Source: Parerythrobacter aestuarii (GTDB lineage: Bacteria; Pseudomonadota; Alphaproteobacteria; Sphingomonadales; Sphingomonadaceae). From it: a stretch of DNA of 64,000 nt. The position numbers and the translations under genes are program-made. Where the stretch lies: NCBI RefSeq assembly GCF_030140925.1, contig NZ_JARBWD010000001.1, positions 2,418,001 through 2,482,000 of the forward strand, written 5' to 3'. Each line of letters starts with the position of its first letter. Positions within the stretch are counted from its first letter, which is position 1. The notes under the pieces were generated by a model. The model was not told the DNA's origin and did not search any database. It saw nothing but the letters and a program-made list of their open reading frames with translations. Below, in pieces: positions 19,313 through 26,277 of this stretch.

Positions 19313-19744
19313 CTACTTCTTCAGCAGGTCGCGAATCTCGGTCAGCAGCTCGGTATCGGTCGGGCCGGCCGGCGCTTCTTCCTCGGCAGGCTTTTCGAAC
19401 TGAGCCTGCACCTTGTTGGCATAGCGCACCAGCAGGAAGATGATGAAAGCGAGGATCACGAAGTTGATGATCGTCGTCAGCAGCGCGCCATAGCCGATCA
19501 TGGCCGCGCCCGCTTCCTTCAGCGCGGCATAATCGGTGGTCGACCCTTCATAGCCTTCGGGCACACTCAGCAGGATGAAATTGTTGGCGAAGTCCGCTCC
19601 GCCGAACAGATATCCAACCACCGGCATGATAACATCGCCCGTCAGCGAGGTCACGATTGTACCGAATGCCCCGGCGATAATCACCGCCACCGCCAGGTCC
19701 ATGACATTACCCTTGGCGATGAACTCCTTGAATTCGTTCAGCAT
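19313..19744 (-). CDS. mscL: Large-conductance mechanosensitive channel
   Basis: A 143-residue protein matching MscL: the N-terminal MLNEFKEFIAKGNVMDLAVA amphipathic helix and the pore helix VIIAGAFGTIVTSLTGDVIMP. A variable periplasmic loop and a second transmembrane helix (IINFVILAFIIFLLVR) follow, then a charged C-terminal helix ending EIRDLLKK. It opens under hypo-osmotic stress to release solutes. I place the start at the ATG at 19744; longer frames run upstream without signals. It is divergent from lemA. Confidence 0.96.
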   Translation of the reverse strand: MLNEFKEFIAKGNVMDLAVAVIIAGAFGTIVTSLTGDVIMPVVGYLFGGADFANNFILLSVPEGYEGSTTDYAALKEAGAAMIGYGALLTTIINFVILAFIIFLLVRYANKVQAQFEKPAEEEAPAGPTDTELLTEIRDLLKK

Positions 19745-19818
19745 GTTGCACTCCCCTTGAATTGTATGCTGCCCGTCTGTCATGACGTCTCGCAATTGCC
19801 AAGGGCTGACGTTGTAAC

Positions 19819-19846
19819 TTGAACCGATGCGCGACTGTCCTATATT
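19819..19846 (+). promoter_or_regulatory. Predicted sigma-70 promoter of lemA
   Basis: TTGAAC at 19819-19824 and TATATT at 19841-19846 with a 16-nt spacer lie 32 nt before the lemA ATG, which is preceded by a CTGGGGAG ribosome site. Confidence 0.55.
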
Positions 19847-19877
19847 GGCAACACAGTAATTTTCTGGGGAGACTCCA

Positions 19878-20483
19878 ATGAACCTTCGCTCCGCGTTTCG
19901 CTCGGTCATCCTTGGCCTGGGCGCGCTTTCGCTTGCTGCTTGCGGCATCAACTCGGTCCCGACCAAGGAAGAGGCCGCCAAGGCCAAGTGGGCCGATGTC
20001 GAAGCCCAGTTCCAGCGGCGCGCCAACCTCATCCCCAATCTCGCCGAGGTTGCCAAAGGTGCGGGTGAAAACGAGCGCGCCATCCTGACCGAAGTGACAG
20101 ACGCTCGCGCCCGTGCGACCAGCGTCAACGTCACCGCCGACGATCTTGGCGATGCCGCGAAGATGGAAGAATTCGCAGCCGCGCAGGCACAGATGAGCCA
20201 GGGAATCGGACGCCTTCTGGCGAGCTTCGAGGCCTATCCCAATATCCAGTCGACTCAGGCGTACCTCACGCTGCAGAGCCAGCTGGAGGGGACCGAGAAC
20301 CGCATTGCGGTGGCCCTGCGCGACTATAACGAAGCGGTTCGCGACTATAACACCACCATCCGCACCTTCCCCGATACGATCGGGGCCAACATCATCCACG
20401 GCGCGGAACCGATGGTTCCCTACAAGGCGACTACGGAAGGGGCAGAGGAAGCGCCGCAGCTCGACATGACTTCCGGGAATTGA
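19878..20483 (+). CDS. lemA: LemA-family lipoprotein
   Basis: A 201-residue protein with a lipobox (LSLAACG, Cys at about residue 22). A long helical LemA domain follows: KWADVEAQFQRRANLIPNL, then a helix-rich central part, then VALRDYNEAVRDYNTTIRTF with FPDTI. LemA proteins are coiled-coil envelope proteins of uncertain role, often encoded just before TPM-domain proteins. That is the case here, with a 4-nt overlap to the next gene. Confidence 0.93.
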   Translation: MNLRSAFRSVILGLGALSLAACGINSVPTKEEAAKAKWADVEAQFQRRANLIPNLAEVAKGAGENERAILTEVTDARARATSVNVTADDLGDAAKMEEFAAAQAQMSQGIGRLLASFEAYPNIQSTQAYLTLQSQLEGTENRIAVALRDYNEAVRDYNTTIRTFPDTIGANIIHGAEPMVPYKATTEGAEEAPQLDMTSGN

Positions 20484-21289
20484 TCCGCTTGAACCCTTTG
20501 CGCCAGCTGCTGGGCTTGTGGCTTTTCGCCCTCGCCACAGCCGCTGGTGCGCAGGATTTTCCTGAGCTTACCGGCCGGGTTGTCGATGCGGCGGAGATTT
20601 ACCCTGACGGCGACGAACCCGCGCTGGTAGCCAAGCTCGAACGGGTAGAAATCGAAACCGGCAAGCAGTTCGTCATCGCCACAATCCCCGACCTGCAGGG
20701 CTATGACATCGCCGACTTCGGTTACCGGCTTGGGCGTCACTGGGGCATTGGCGATGCAGAGCGCAACGATGGCGTCCTGCTGATCGTCGCGCCGAACGAA
20801 CGCAAGGTGAGGATCGAGGTCGGCTACGGGGTGGAAGGCGACCTGACCGACGCTTGGAGCGACTACATCATCCGGAGTGCCATCATACCGGAATTCAAAG
20901 CTGGCGACCTGCCCGGTGGGATCGATGCCGGTGTCGACGGGATCATCGCCCGCATCGCGCCAGAGGAAGGGGTAGCGCTGGCGTCATCACCTCCCGCGAA
21001 AGATGACGACGACATTGGTACACTGGCCTTCATTGTCGTGATGTTCGTACTGGTGTTCGTGATGCCGTTTGCACTCTTCGTCGTTCCGCTGATGATCTTC
21101 GCCAAGCTCTATCCAAAGCGGTACAAGAAATGGAAAGCCAATGCGGCCAAGTCACGCGCGCGGGCCGTGCGTGTCCGCGCCGGCGGATCGTCGCGGTCGT
21201 TCAGCAGCAGCCGCAGTTTCTCGAGCAGCAGCAGTTTCTCCGGCGGCGGCGGATCGTTCGGCGGCGGTGGATCGAGCGGGAGTTGGTAA
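20480..21289 (+). CDS. TPM-domain (YgcG-like) exported membrane protein, copy 1
   Basis: A 269-residue protein with a signal peptide ending AGAQ. A TPM domain (about 30-160) carries RVVDAAEIYPDGDEPALVA, IPDLQGYDIADFGYRLGRHWGIG and LLIVAPNERKVRIEVGYG. A transmembrane segment (FIVVMFVLVFVMPFALFVV) and a basic then Ser/Gly-rich tail (SFSGGGGSFGGGGSSGSW) follow. The TTG start overlaps the lemA stop. Family function is unsettled; proposals include phosphatase-like activity or photosystem repair in plants. It is paralogous to the next gene. Confidence 0.88.
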   Translation: MIRLNPLRQLLGLWLFALATAAGAQDFPELTGRVVDAAEIYPDGDEPALVAKLERVEIETGKQFVIATIPDLQGYDIADFGYRLGRHWGIGDAERNDGVLLIVAPNERKVRIEVGYGVEGDLTDAWSDYIIRSAIIPEFKAGDLPGGIDAGVDGIIARIAPEEGVALASSPPAKDDDDIGTLAFIVVMFVLVFVMPFALFVVPLMIFAKLYPKRYKKWKANAAKSRARAVRVRAGGSSRSFSSSRSFSSSSSFSGGGGSFGGGGSSGSW

Positions 21290-22092
21290 TGCAATTTGTG
21301 TTGAGAGCCCTTGCCCTGTGCGCGCTGGTCTTCAGCGTACCGGCGATGGCGCAGAATTTCCCTGAACTGACAGGGAGGGTTGTTGACCAGGCAGATATCA
21401 TTCCCGCCGATGTAGAGGCCCGGCTGGAAGCAAAGCTGGAGGCGCTGGAGGCCCAGTCCCAGCGGCAACTCGTCGTCACGACGATCCCCGACCTGCAAGG
21501 TTATGACATCTCCGACTACGGCTACCGGTTAGGCCGGGAATGGGGCATCGGCGATGCGGAGCGCAACGACGGCGCCCTGCTGATCGTCGCGCCCAACGAT
21601 CGCAAAGTGCGGATCGAAGTCGGCTATGGGCTGGAAGGCTATCTCACCGATGCGCTGTCCTCGCTCATTATCCAGAACCAGATCCTGCCACGTTTCCGCG
21701 ATGGCGACATGCCGGGCGGGATTGTCGCCGGGACCGACAGCATTATCCAGCAGCTGCAACTGCCGCCGGAAGAAGCGCAACGTATCGCGGCGGAGGCCAG
21801 CCAGTCGCGCAAGAGCGATGGCGGATTTCCCATCGGCGCGCTGATCTGGCTGGGCTTCATCTTTTTCTTCTTCATCCTGCCGATGTTCTCCGGGCGTGGG
21901 CGGCGCAGGCGCTATCGCAGCGGCGTTGGTGGCGTGGTCGGCGACATCATCCTGTGGGAAGCCGGCAAGGCAATCGGGCGCGGCATGTCGGGCGGCGGGA
22001 GCAGCTGGGGCGGCGGTGGCTTCAGCGGAGGCGGCGGCTTTTCCGGCGGCGGCGGTTCATTCGGAGGCGGCGGCGCCTCAGGGGGTTGGTAA
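21289..22092 (+). CDS. TPM-domain (YgcG-like) exported membrane protein, copy 2
   Basis: A 267-residue paralogue of the preceding protein: signal peptide ending PAMAQ, the same FPELTGRVVDQADIIP start, IPDLQGYDISDYGYRLGREWGIG and LLIVAPNDRKVRIEVGYG. It ends in a hydrophobic segment (IGALIWLGFIFFFFILPMF), a basic patch and a Gly-rich tail ending GASGGW. Its ATG at 21289 overlaps the TAA of copy 1 by 1 nt. The strong identity within the TPM domain suggests tandem duplication. Confidence 0.88.
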   Translation: MQFVLRALALCALVFSVPAMAQNFPELTGRVVDQADIIPADVEARLEAKLEALEAQSQRQLVVTTIPDLQGYDISDYGYRLGREWGIGDAERNDGALLIVAPNDRKVRIEVGYGLEGYLTDALSSLIIQNQILPRFRDGDMPGGIVAGTDSIIQQLQLPPEEAQRIAAEASQSRKSDGGFPIGALIWLGFIFFFFILPMFSGRGRRRRYRSGVGGVVGDIILWEAGKAIGRGMSGGGSSWGGGGFSGGGGFSGGGGSFGGGGASGGW

Positions 22093-22095
22093 GAC

Positions 22096-22770
22096 ATGGC
22101 GTATTTGACTGAGGCGCAACACACGATCGTCACCAGCGCGGTGGCAGAAGCAGAAGAAACCACCTCGGGAGAGATCGTGACGGTGCTCGCAGACCGGTCG
22201 GACGGCTACTCCGATGTGATCCTGCTGTGGGCGGCGGTCATATCTTTCTCTGCGATGAGCCTGTTCGCGCTGTTCCCCCAGCCTTTCACTGACTTCTACG
22301 ACGGGCTGTTCGGCGGATGGGAGCATGAATGGACCACCGGTGAACTCGCCAGCTTGACCATTGCGCTCGGCCTGATCGCCTTTGCGGTGAGCTGGGCGCT
22401 GCTGGCTTGGAACAGGCTGACCTTCCTGTTCGTCCCCGGACCGTTGAAAACCGCCCGGGTTCACGCCCAGGCGGTCAAACACTTCAAGGTCGGGGCCGAG
22501 CGCCGCACCACCGGTCGCACCGGGATCCTGATCTACCTCTCCATGCGCGAACACCGCGCGGAGATCGTCGCCGACGAGCCAATTGCCGAACTCGTCAGTG
22601 CCGATGTCTGGGGTGAAGCGATGGCCGACATGCTTGTGGAGATCAAACAGGGCAAGATCGCCGAAGGCATGGCCGCCGGCGTGCGCGATGTCGGCAAGGT
22701 GCTGTCCGAACACTTCCCGCGCAGCGACGATGACGAGAACGAGTTGCCGGACAGGCTGATCGAGGTGTGA
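22096..22770 (+). CDS. TPM-domain membrane protein, third member
   Basis: A 224-residue protein without a signal peptide. A short cytoplasmic start with EAEETTSGEIVTVLADRSDGYSD is followed by two central transmembrane helices (about 43-63 and 90-112). A C-terminal domain contains RTTGRTGILIYLSMREHRAE and GKIAEGMAAGVRDVGKVLSEHFP, which matches the C-terminal TPM-type domain seen beside LemA/TPM pairs. It starts 3 nt after the previous stop and completes a four-gene unit with lemA. Confidence 0.85.
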   Translation: MAYLTEAQHTIVTSAVAEAEETTSGEIVTVLADRSDGYSDVILLWAAVISFSAMSLFALFPQPFTDFYDGLFGGWEHEWTTGELASLTIALGLIAFAVSWALLAWNRLTFLFVPGPLKTARVHAQAVKHFKVGAERRTTGRTGILIYLSMREHRAEIVADEPIAELVSADVWGEAMADMLVEIKQGKIAEGMAAGVRDVGKVLSEHFPRSDDDENELPDRLIEV

Positions 22771-22782
22771 TCCCCTCTTGAC

Positions 22783-22853
22783 CCGTTCGTCCTGAGCCTG
22801 TCGAAGGGCCTCGGACCAAGCCAATCGTACTTCGACAAGCTCAGCACGAACGG
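22783..22853. repeat. Dispersed inverted repeat (24-bp arms)
   Basis: Left arm 22783-22806 (CCGTTCGTCCTGAGCC...) and right arm 22830-22853 (...CTCAGCACGAACGG) are complementary at 22 of 24 positions, with a 23-nt loop. The TTCGTxCTGAGCxTGTCGAAG core is a very common intergenic repeat in proteobacteria. It lies between the TPM unit and the Nudix gene and could act as a terminator. Confidence 0.9.
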
Positions 22854-22863
22854 ATTTCTTAGA

Positions 22864-23406
22864 ATGGACCCTGATGCCAACCTGCCCGAAGAGATCATGT
22901 GGCAGGGCAAGTTCGTAACCGCCAAGCGCCGCGGCCGGTGGGAATATGCCGGTCGCGCGCGGGGTATTCGCGCCGCAGCGATCATCGCTATCGATGACGA
23001 AGGACATGTGATCCTCGTTGAGCAATACCGCGTGCCGCTGGGCAAGATGTGCCTCGAGATTCCGGCCGGCTTGATCGGCGACCACGAAGGCGAGGAAGAC
23101 GAGGATGCCACCTCCGCCGCCATCCGCGAGTTGGAGGAAGAGACCGGCTATCGCGCCGAACGGATGGAGGTCCTGGGCGAATTCTATTCCAGCCCCGGCA
23201 TGGTCAGCGAAGCCTTCACCCTGTTGCGTGCGCACGGGCTGATCAAGGTCGGCGAAGGCGGCGGCACAGAAAGCGAGGACATCACCGTCCACCGCGTAAA
23301 GTTCAGCGACCTGCCGCAATTCGTTGCAGAGTGGCGTAAACGCGGCCACGGGGTAGACGTACGCATTGCCATGCTGATGGCACCACAGTTTTTGGGAGAG
23401 ATTTGA
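22864..23406 (+). CDS. Nudix hydrolase, ADP-ribose pyrophosphatase type
   Basis: A 180-residue protein with a Nudix box near residues 77-105 ending AAIRELEEETGYRAE, which supplies the catalytic Glu cluster, and IPAGLIGD just before. The general layout (VILVEQYRVPLGKMCLEIPAG) is that of ADP-ribose or related sugar-nucleotide pyrophosphatases. The exact substrate is not determinable. The following SDR gene starts on the last base of this gene's stop codon, so they may be co-translated. Confidence 0.85.
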   Translation: MDPDANLPEEIMWQGKFVTAKRRGRWEYAGRARGIRAAAIIAIDDEGHVILVEQYRVPLGKMCLEIPAGLIGDHEGEEDEDATSAAIRELEEETGYRAERMEVLGEFYSSPGMVSEAFTLLRAHGLIKVGEGGGTESEDITVHRVKFSDLPQFVAEWRKRGHGVDVRIAMLMAPQFLGEI

Positions 23407-24188
23407 TGGCGGGACGTGTTGCGGGGAAAATGGCGCTGGTAACCGGTGCCGCGCAGGGCCTCGGCGAAGCGCATTGCAAGACGCTGGCCGCCGAAGGCGC
23501 GAAGGTATTGTGCACCGATATCAATGGCGATGGCGCGGCAGAGACTGCCGCCGCGATCAACGCCGAGCATGGTGAAGGCACCGCCTGGTCGATCCAGCAT
23601 GATGTGACCGACCGGGCGCAGTGGGATGCTGCGGTCGAGCTCGCACGCGACGGCATGGGCGGGCTCAATGTCCTCGTGAACAACGCCGGCATCGGCGTTG
23701 GCGGGAATATCGAGACCTGCAAGTTCGACGACTGGAAGCGCTGCTTCGCGATCAATGTCGATGGGATCTTCCATGGCTGCCAGGCGGCGCTGCCGCTGAT
23801 GCGCGAGCATGCGCCCGGCTCGATCGTCAACATCAGCTCCATCGCCGGGCTGATCGCCAGCGACACCATGCCGGCCTACAACTCGTCGAAGGCGGCGGTG
23901 TGGATGTTGTCGAAGTCGATCGCGCTGCATTGTGCCAAGAATAACATGCAGATTCGGTGCAATTCGGTGCACCCAACCTTCGTCGATACGCCGATCCTCG
24001 ACGGGACGGCCCGCAATCACAATCTCGACAAGGGTGTGCTGATGGAGAAGCTGGCGCGGCAGATCCCGCTCAAATTCGTCGGCGAGCCGAGCGATATTGC
24101 CAATGCTGTGCTGTATCTGGCAAGCGATGAGAGCCGTTTCATGACCGGGGCGGAGCTCAAGCTCGACGGCGGTATCTCGGCTATGTAA
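23406..24188 (+). CDS. Short-chain dehydrogenase/reductase
   Basis: A 260-residue classical SDR. The cofactor loop TGAAQGLGEAHC is near residues 13-24, followed by NNAGIGVGG near 91, a catalytic Ser in NISSIAG, and the YNSSK catalytic Tyr-Lys pair near 158. It resembles bacterial 3-alpha-hydroxysteroid or cyclopentanol dehydrogenases, but the alcohol substrate is unknown. I use the ATG at 23406 (GGGAG upstream). Confidence 0.88.
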   Translation: MAGRVAGKMALVTGAAQGLGEAHCKTLAAEGAKVLCTDINGDGAAETAAAINAEHGEGTAWSIQHDVTDRAQWDAAVELARDGMGGLNVLVNNAGIGVGGNIETCKFDDWKRCFAINVDGIFHGCQAALPLMREHAPGSIVNISSIAGLIASDTMPAYNSSKAAVWMLSKSIALHCAKNNMQIRCNSVHPTFVDTPILDGTARNHNLDKGVLMEKLARQIPLKFVGEPSDIANAVLYLASDESRFMTGAELKLDGGISAM

Positions 24189-24293
24189 TTTGCTCTCGCG
24201 GCAATTCGCTTCGCGAATGCCTCCGAGGGGGCGGCCTACCGGCCGGCGCGCGGTCGCGCTTTGTGGATCGTTCCGATCCAGAGCATTCCAGGC

Positions 24294-24321
24294 AAAAAAG
24301 GAGGGGCGGTTAGGCCCCTCC
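24294..24321 (-). terminator. Intrinsic terminator of the pspC operon
   Basis: On the minus strand a perfect 8-bp stem, GGAGGGGC/GCCCCTCC with a 6-nt loop, is followed by six T residues, 63 nt past the pspC stop. This is a textbook terminator that closes the minus-strand operon. The region 24189-24293 beyond holds no gene. Confidence 0.9.
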
Positions 24322-24383
24322 CGGTTTCTTTCGATTGTGAGCGCAGCTGGCCCTGAAACCGGGTTCAGCTACCGTCGCCGCGC

Positions 24384-24596
24384 TCAGTCGGCGATCAGGG
24401 CAATGGCGGCGTAGACCAGGATCAGCGATCCGAAGCCGATCAGCGTGCCGGCAACGAAGCCGATGCGGACCAACATGGGGTCCCAACCGAAGTAGCTGGC
24501 GATGCCGGAGCACACGCCCCAGATCTTGCCGTTGGTGCGGTCCAGCCGGAAACTCTTGGCCGGCGGACCGCCCCGGTTCTTGCTGATGTCATTCAT
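24384..24596 (-). CDS. pspC: PspC-domain protein
   Basis: A 70-residue protein that is essentially one PspC domain: FRLDRTNGKIWGVCSGIASYFGWDPMLVRIGF, followed by a C-terminal transmembrane segment (VAGTLIGFGSLILVYAAIALIA). PspC belongs to the phage-shock envelope-stress system and sits in the inner membrane. Its ATG overlaps the stop of the 39-residue gene upstream (ATGA), so it is the last gene of a three-gene operon. No pspA or pspB is visible nearby. Confidence 0.9.
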   Translation of the reverse strand: MNDISKNRGGPPAKSFRLDRTNGKIWGVCSGIASYFGWDPMLVRIGFVAGTLIGFGSLILVYAAIALIAD

Positions 24597-24712
24597 GCGA
24601 TAACTCCTGCGGGGGTGCCCGGGATGATGGCGAAGGCCATCACGAGCGTGGAAATTGCGAGGGCGGAGGCGGCTGCGAACAGTCGGGCTCCAGTGGCTTC
24701 AATATCGAACAT
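24593..24712 (-). CDS. Tiny membrane protein (39 aa), paralogue of the next gene upstream
   Basis: A 39-residue frame: a short polar start (MFDIEATGAR), one hydrophobic helix (LFAAASALAISTLVMAFAII) and the tail PGTPAGVIA. It shares the pattern R-[LV]-FAAA-x-A-[LV]-AIS-x3-MA-x-AI-[IV]-P-x-TP with the 35-residue protein encoded just upstream, so the two are tandem paralogues. Overlapping starts and stops couple it to pspC. No known family is recognised. It may be a Psp-type membrane peptide; that is inference from context. Confidence 0.8.
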   Translation of the reverse strand: MFDIEATGARLFAAASALAISTLVMAFAIIPGTPAGVIA

Positions 24713-24750
24713 GGGGGTGTTCCTTTGGTGGGTTGGTCAGCCGATCTGGC

Positions 24751-24858
24751 TTAGGCAACGAGGCCGGGGGTGGCGGGAACGATCGCGGTAGCCATGGCAA
24801 CTGCCGAGATGGCGACGGCGAAAGCGGCGGCGAAAACACGGTTGAAATCGAGGGTCAT
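24751..24858 (-). CDS. Tiny membrane protein (35 aa), first gene of the psp-like operon
   Basis: A 35-residue frame (MTLDFNRVFAAAFAVAISAV and so on to PGLVA) with a single transmembrane helix, similar along its length to the 39-residue neighbour. The ATG at 24858 has GAAAGGAA about 6 nt upstream. It is the first gene after the predicted sigma-54 promoter, with a 5' leader of about 50 nt. The frame conservation between the two paralogues, despite different DNA, argues that both are translated. Confidence 0.8.
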   Translation of the reverse strand: MTLDFNRVFAAAFAVAISAVAMATAIVPATPGLVA

Positions 24859-24919
24859 TGGGTATTCCTTTCGTCTCTTGTCTCTTTTGCGGGACCATCC
24901 CGCTGGACACCCGATACAA

Positions 24920-24935
24920 TGCATGGGGTGTGCCA
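24920..24935 (-). promoter_or_regulatory. Predicted sigma-54 (RpoN) promoter
   Basis: On the minus strand the 16-mer TGGCACACCCCATGCA fits the sigma-54 consensus TGGCACGN4TTGCW. GG and GC lie at exact -24/-12 spacing, and 14 of 16 positions are compatible (A for G at position 7 and A for T at position 12). It lies about 60 nt before the first tiny-protein ATG. Confidence 0.8.
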
Positions 24936-25008
24936 GTTTTGAAAAACCCCAGAATTCTGCCGTTTCTGCGTGTTACGGCCTGTTACCTCTTGTTCACCAA
25001 ACCGAAAG

Positions 25009-25027
25009 GTTGGGAATTTTTCCCAAC
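25009..25027. promoter_or_regulatory. Palindrome upstream of the sigma-54 promoter (possible enhancer site)
   Basis: A perfect 8-bp inverted repeat, GTTGGGAA-TTT-TTCCCAAC, is centred at 25018, about 85 nt upstream of the -24 element. That is a usual distance for binding by a sigma-54 activator. It also lies 60-80 nt before recF, so a role in recF control cannot be excluded. Confidence 0.55.
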
Positions 25028-25088
25028 TGGTGGGATTGGTATTTTTCGTGGCACTCTCCTGCGCTCCAAGCTAACCGCTTGAGCCTCC

Positions 25089-26174
25089 ATGGCGCTCGAT
25101 CGCATCACCCTGTCCGACTTCCGCAATCACGCTACCTCCCAGCTTGAGGAGACAGCGCGGTTCAACCTGCTGGTGGGCGAAAACGGTGCCGGGAAGACCA
25201 ATATCCTTGAAGCGCTATCCCTGCTTGCGCCGGGTCGCGGATTGCGCCGTGCCGCCCTGCCCGACATGGCGCGCAGTGTGGGTGCGGGCGGCTTCACCGT
25301 CGGGGCACGGCTGACACCGGGCGATGGCGGTGAGCCTGTCCAGCTCGGCACGCAAGTCGATCCTGCCCGGCCCGGCAGGCGCAGAGTGCGGGTCAATGGC
25401 GCGGAAGCGAGCGCGGTTTCGCTCGGCGAATGGCTCGCGGTGGGCTGGCTGACCCCGGCGATGGATGGCATCTTCATGGGCGCTGCGGGCGACAGGCGGC
25501 GCTTTGTCGACCGCATGACGCTGGCGATCGATCCCATGCACGCCCGCCACGCCAGCCGCTATGAGAGCACGCTGCGCGAGCGGAACAAGTTGCTGTCTGA
25601 CGAAGCGCCGCCCGACCCGCTTTGGCTCGATGGCATAGAAGCGCAAATGGCCGAACATGGCAGCGCCTTGGCGCAGGGTCGTGCGCGCATGGTCGGAGCA
25701 TTGGTGGAAACCCTGGGCCAGCAACCCGACCAACCCTTTGCCCGACCCGTGCTTGCCATCGCGACGGAAAGCCCGTTCGAGCGCGACGCCTTGCAAGCGG
25801 CATTGCTTGCCAATCGCCAGCAGGATCGGCGCGCAGGGCGCACGCTGATCGGCCCGCATCGCGACGACATTACTGTTACCATGGCCGGCAAAGGCGCGGT
25901 TGCAGCCAGTTGTTCGACCGGCGAGCAGAAGGCGATGCTGATCGCGATTACCCTCGCCCATGGCGAACTCGCGTCGCGCGGGCGGCCCGGCGTGCTGTTG
26001 CTCGACGAAGTTGCCGCCCATCTCGACCCGGTCCGACGCGAAGCGCTTTTCGAGCGGCTACGCGAAACCGGCGCTCAGGTGTGGATGACGGGGACTGAAC
26101 TTGCCCCGTTCGAGGCGATCCAGGGCGAAGCGGCGGTCTGGCGAGTCAGCGAGGGGTCGCTGGAAAAGCTATGA
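25089..26174 (+). CDS. recF: DNA replication and repair protein RecF
   Basis: A 361-residue SMC-like ATPase that loads RecA at gaps. The N-terminus MALDRITLSDFRNHATSQLE is diagnostic, the Walker A GENGAGKTN is at residues 30-38, and the late ABC-type signature STGEQKAMLIAITLAHGE and Walker B GVLLLDEVAAHLD are intact. It is not beside dnaN or gyrB, as is common in alphaproteobacteria. The stop codon lies within the left arm of an inverted repeat. Confidence 0.95.
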   Translation: MALDRITLSDFRNHATSQLEETARFNLLVGENGAGKTNILEALSLLAPGRGLRRAALPDMARSVGAGGFTVGARLTPGDGGEPVQLGTQVDPARPGRRRVRVNGAEASAVSLGEWLAVGWLTPAMDGIFMGAAGDRRRFVDRMTLAIDPMHARHASRYESTLRERNKLLSDEAPPDPLWLDGIEAQMAEHGSALAQGRARMVGALVETLGQQPDQPFARPVLAIATESPFERDALQAALLANRQQDRRAGRTLIGPHRDDITVTMAGKGAVAASCSTGEQKAMLIAITLAHGELASRGRPGVLLLDEVAAHLDPVRREALFERLRETGAQVWMTGTELAPFEAIQGEAAVWRVSEGSLEKL

Positions 26175-26262
26175 GTCCCAGCGCAGGCGGGGAGCTCAGG
26201 CAGGTTAAGTACCGCAAGTGTTCGACCAGGCGGACTGAGGCCTCAGCCTGCGCTGGGGCTCA
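26172..26262. repeat. Inverted repeat downstream of recF
   Basis: Left arm 26172-26188 (TGAGTCCCAGCGCAGGC, including the recF stop) and right arm 26246-26262 (GCCTGCGCTGGGGCTCA) are complementary with one mismatch, 57 nt apart. It separates convergent recF and the SGNH gene and may serve as a bidirectional terminator. The form suggests a dispersed family repeat. Confidence 0.8.
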
Positions 26263-26277
26263 CCACGTTGCTGAGCC

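Noticed and set aside
22078..23349. 423-codon minus-strand frame over the TPM and Nudix genes
   Set aside because: Crosses two well-supported genes and a hairpin repeat; not a gene.
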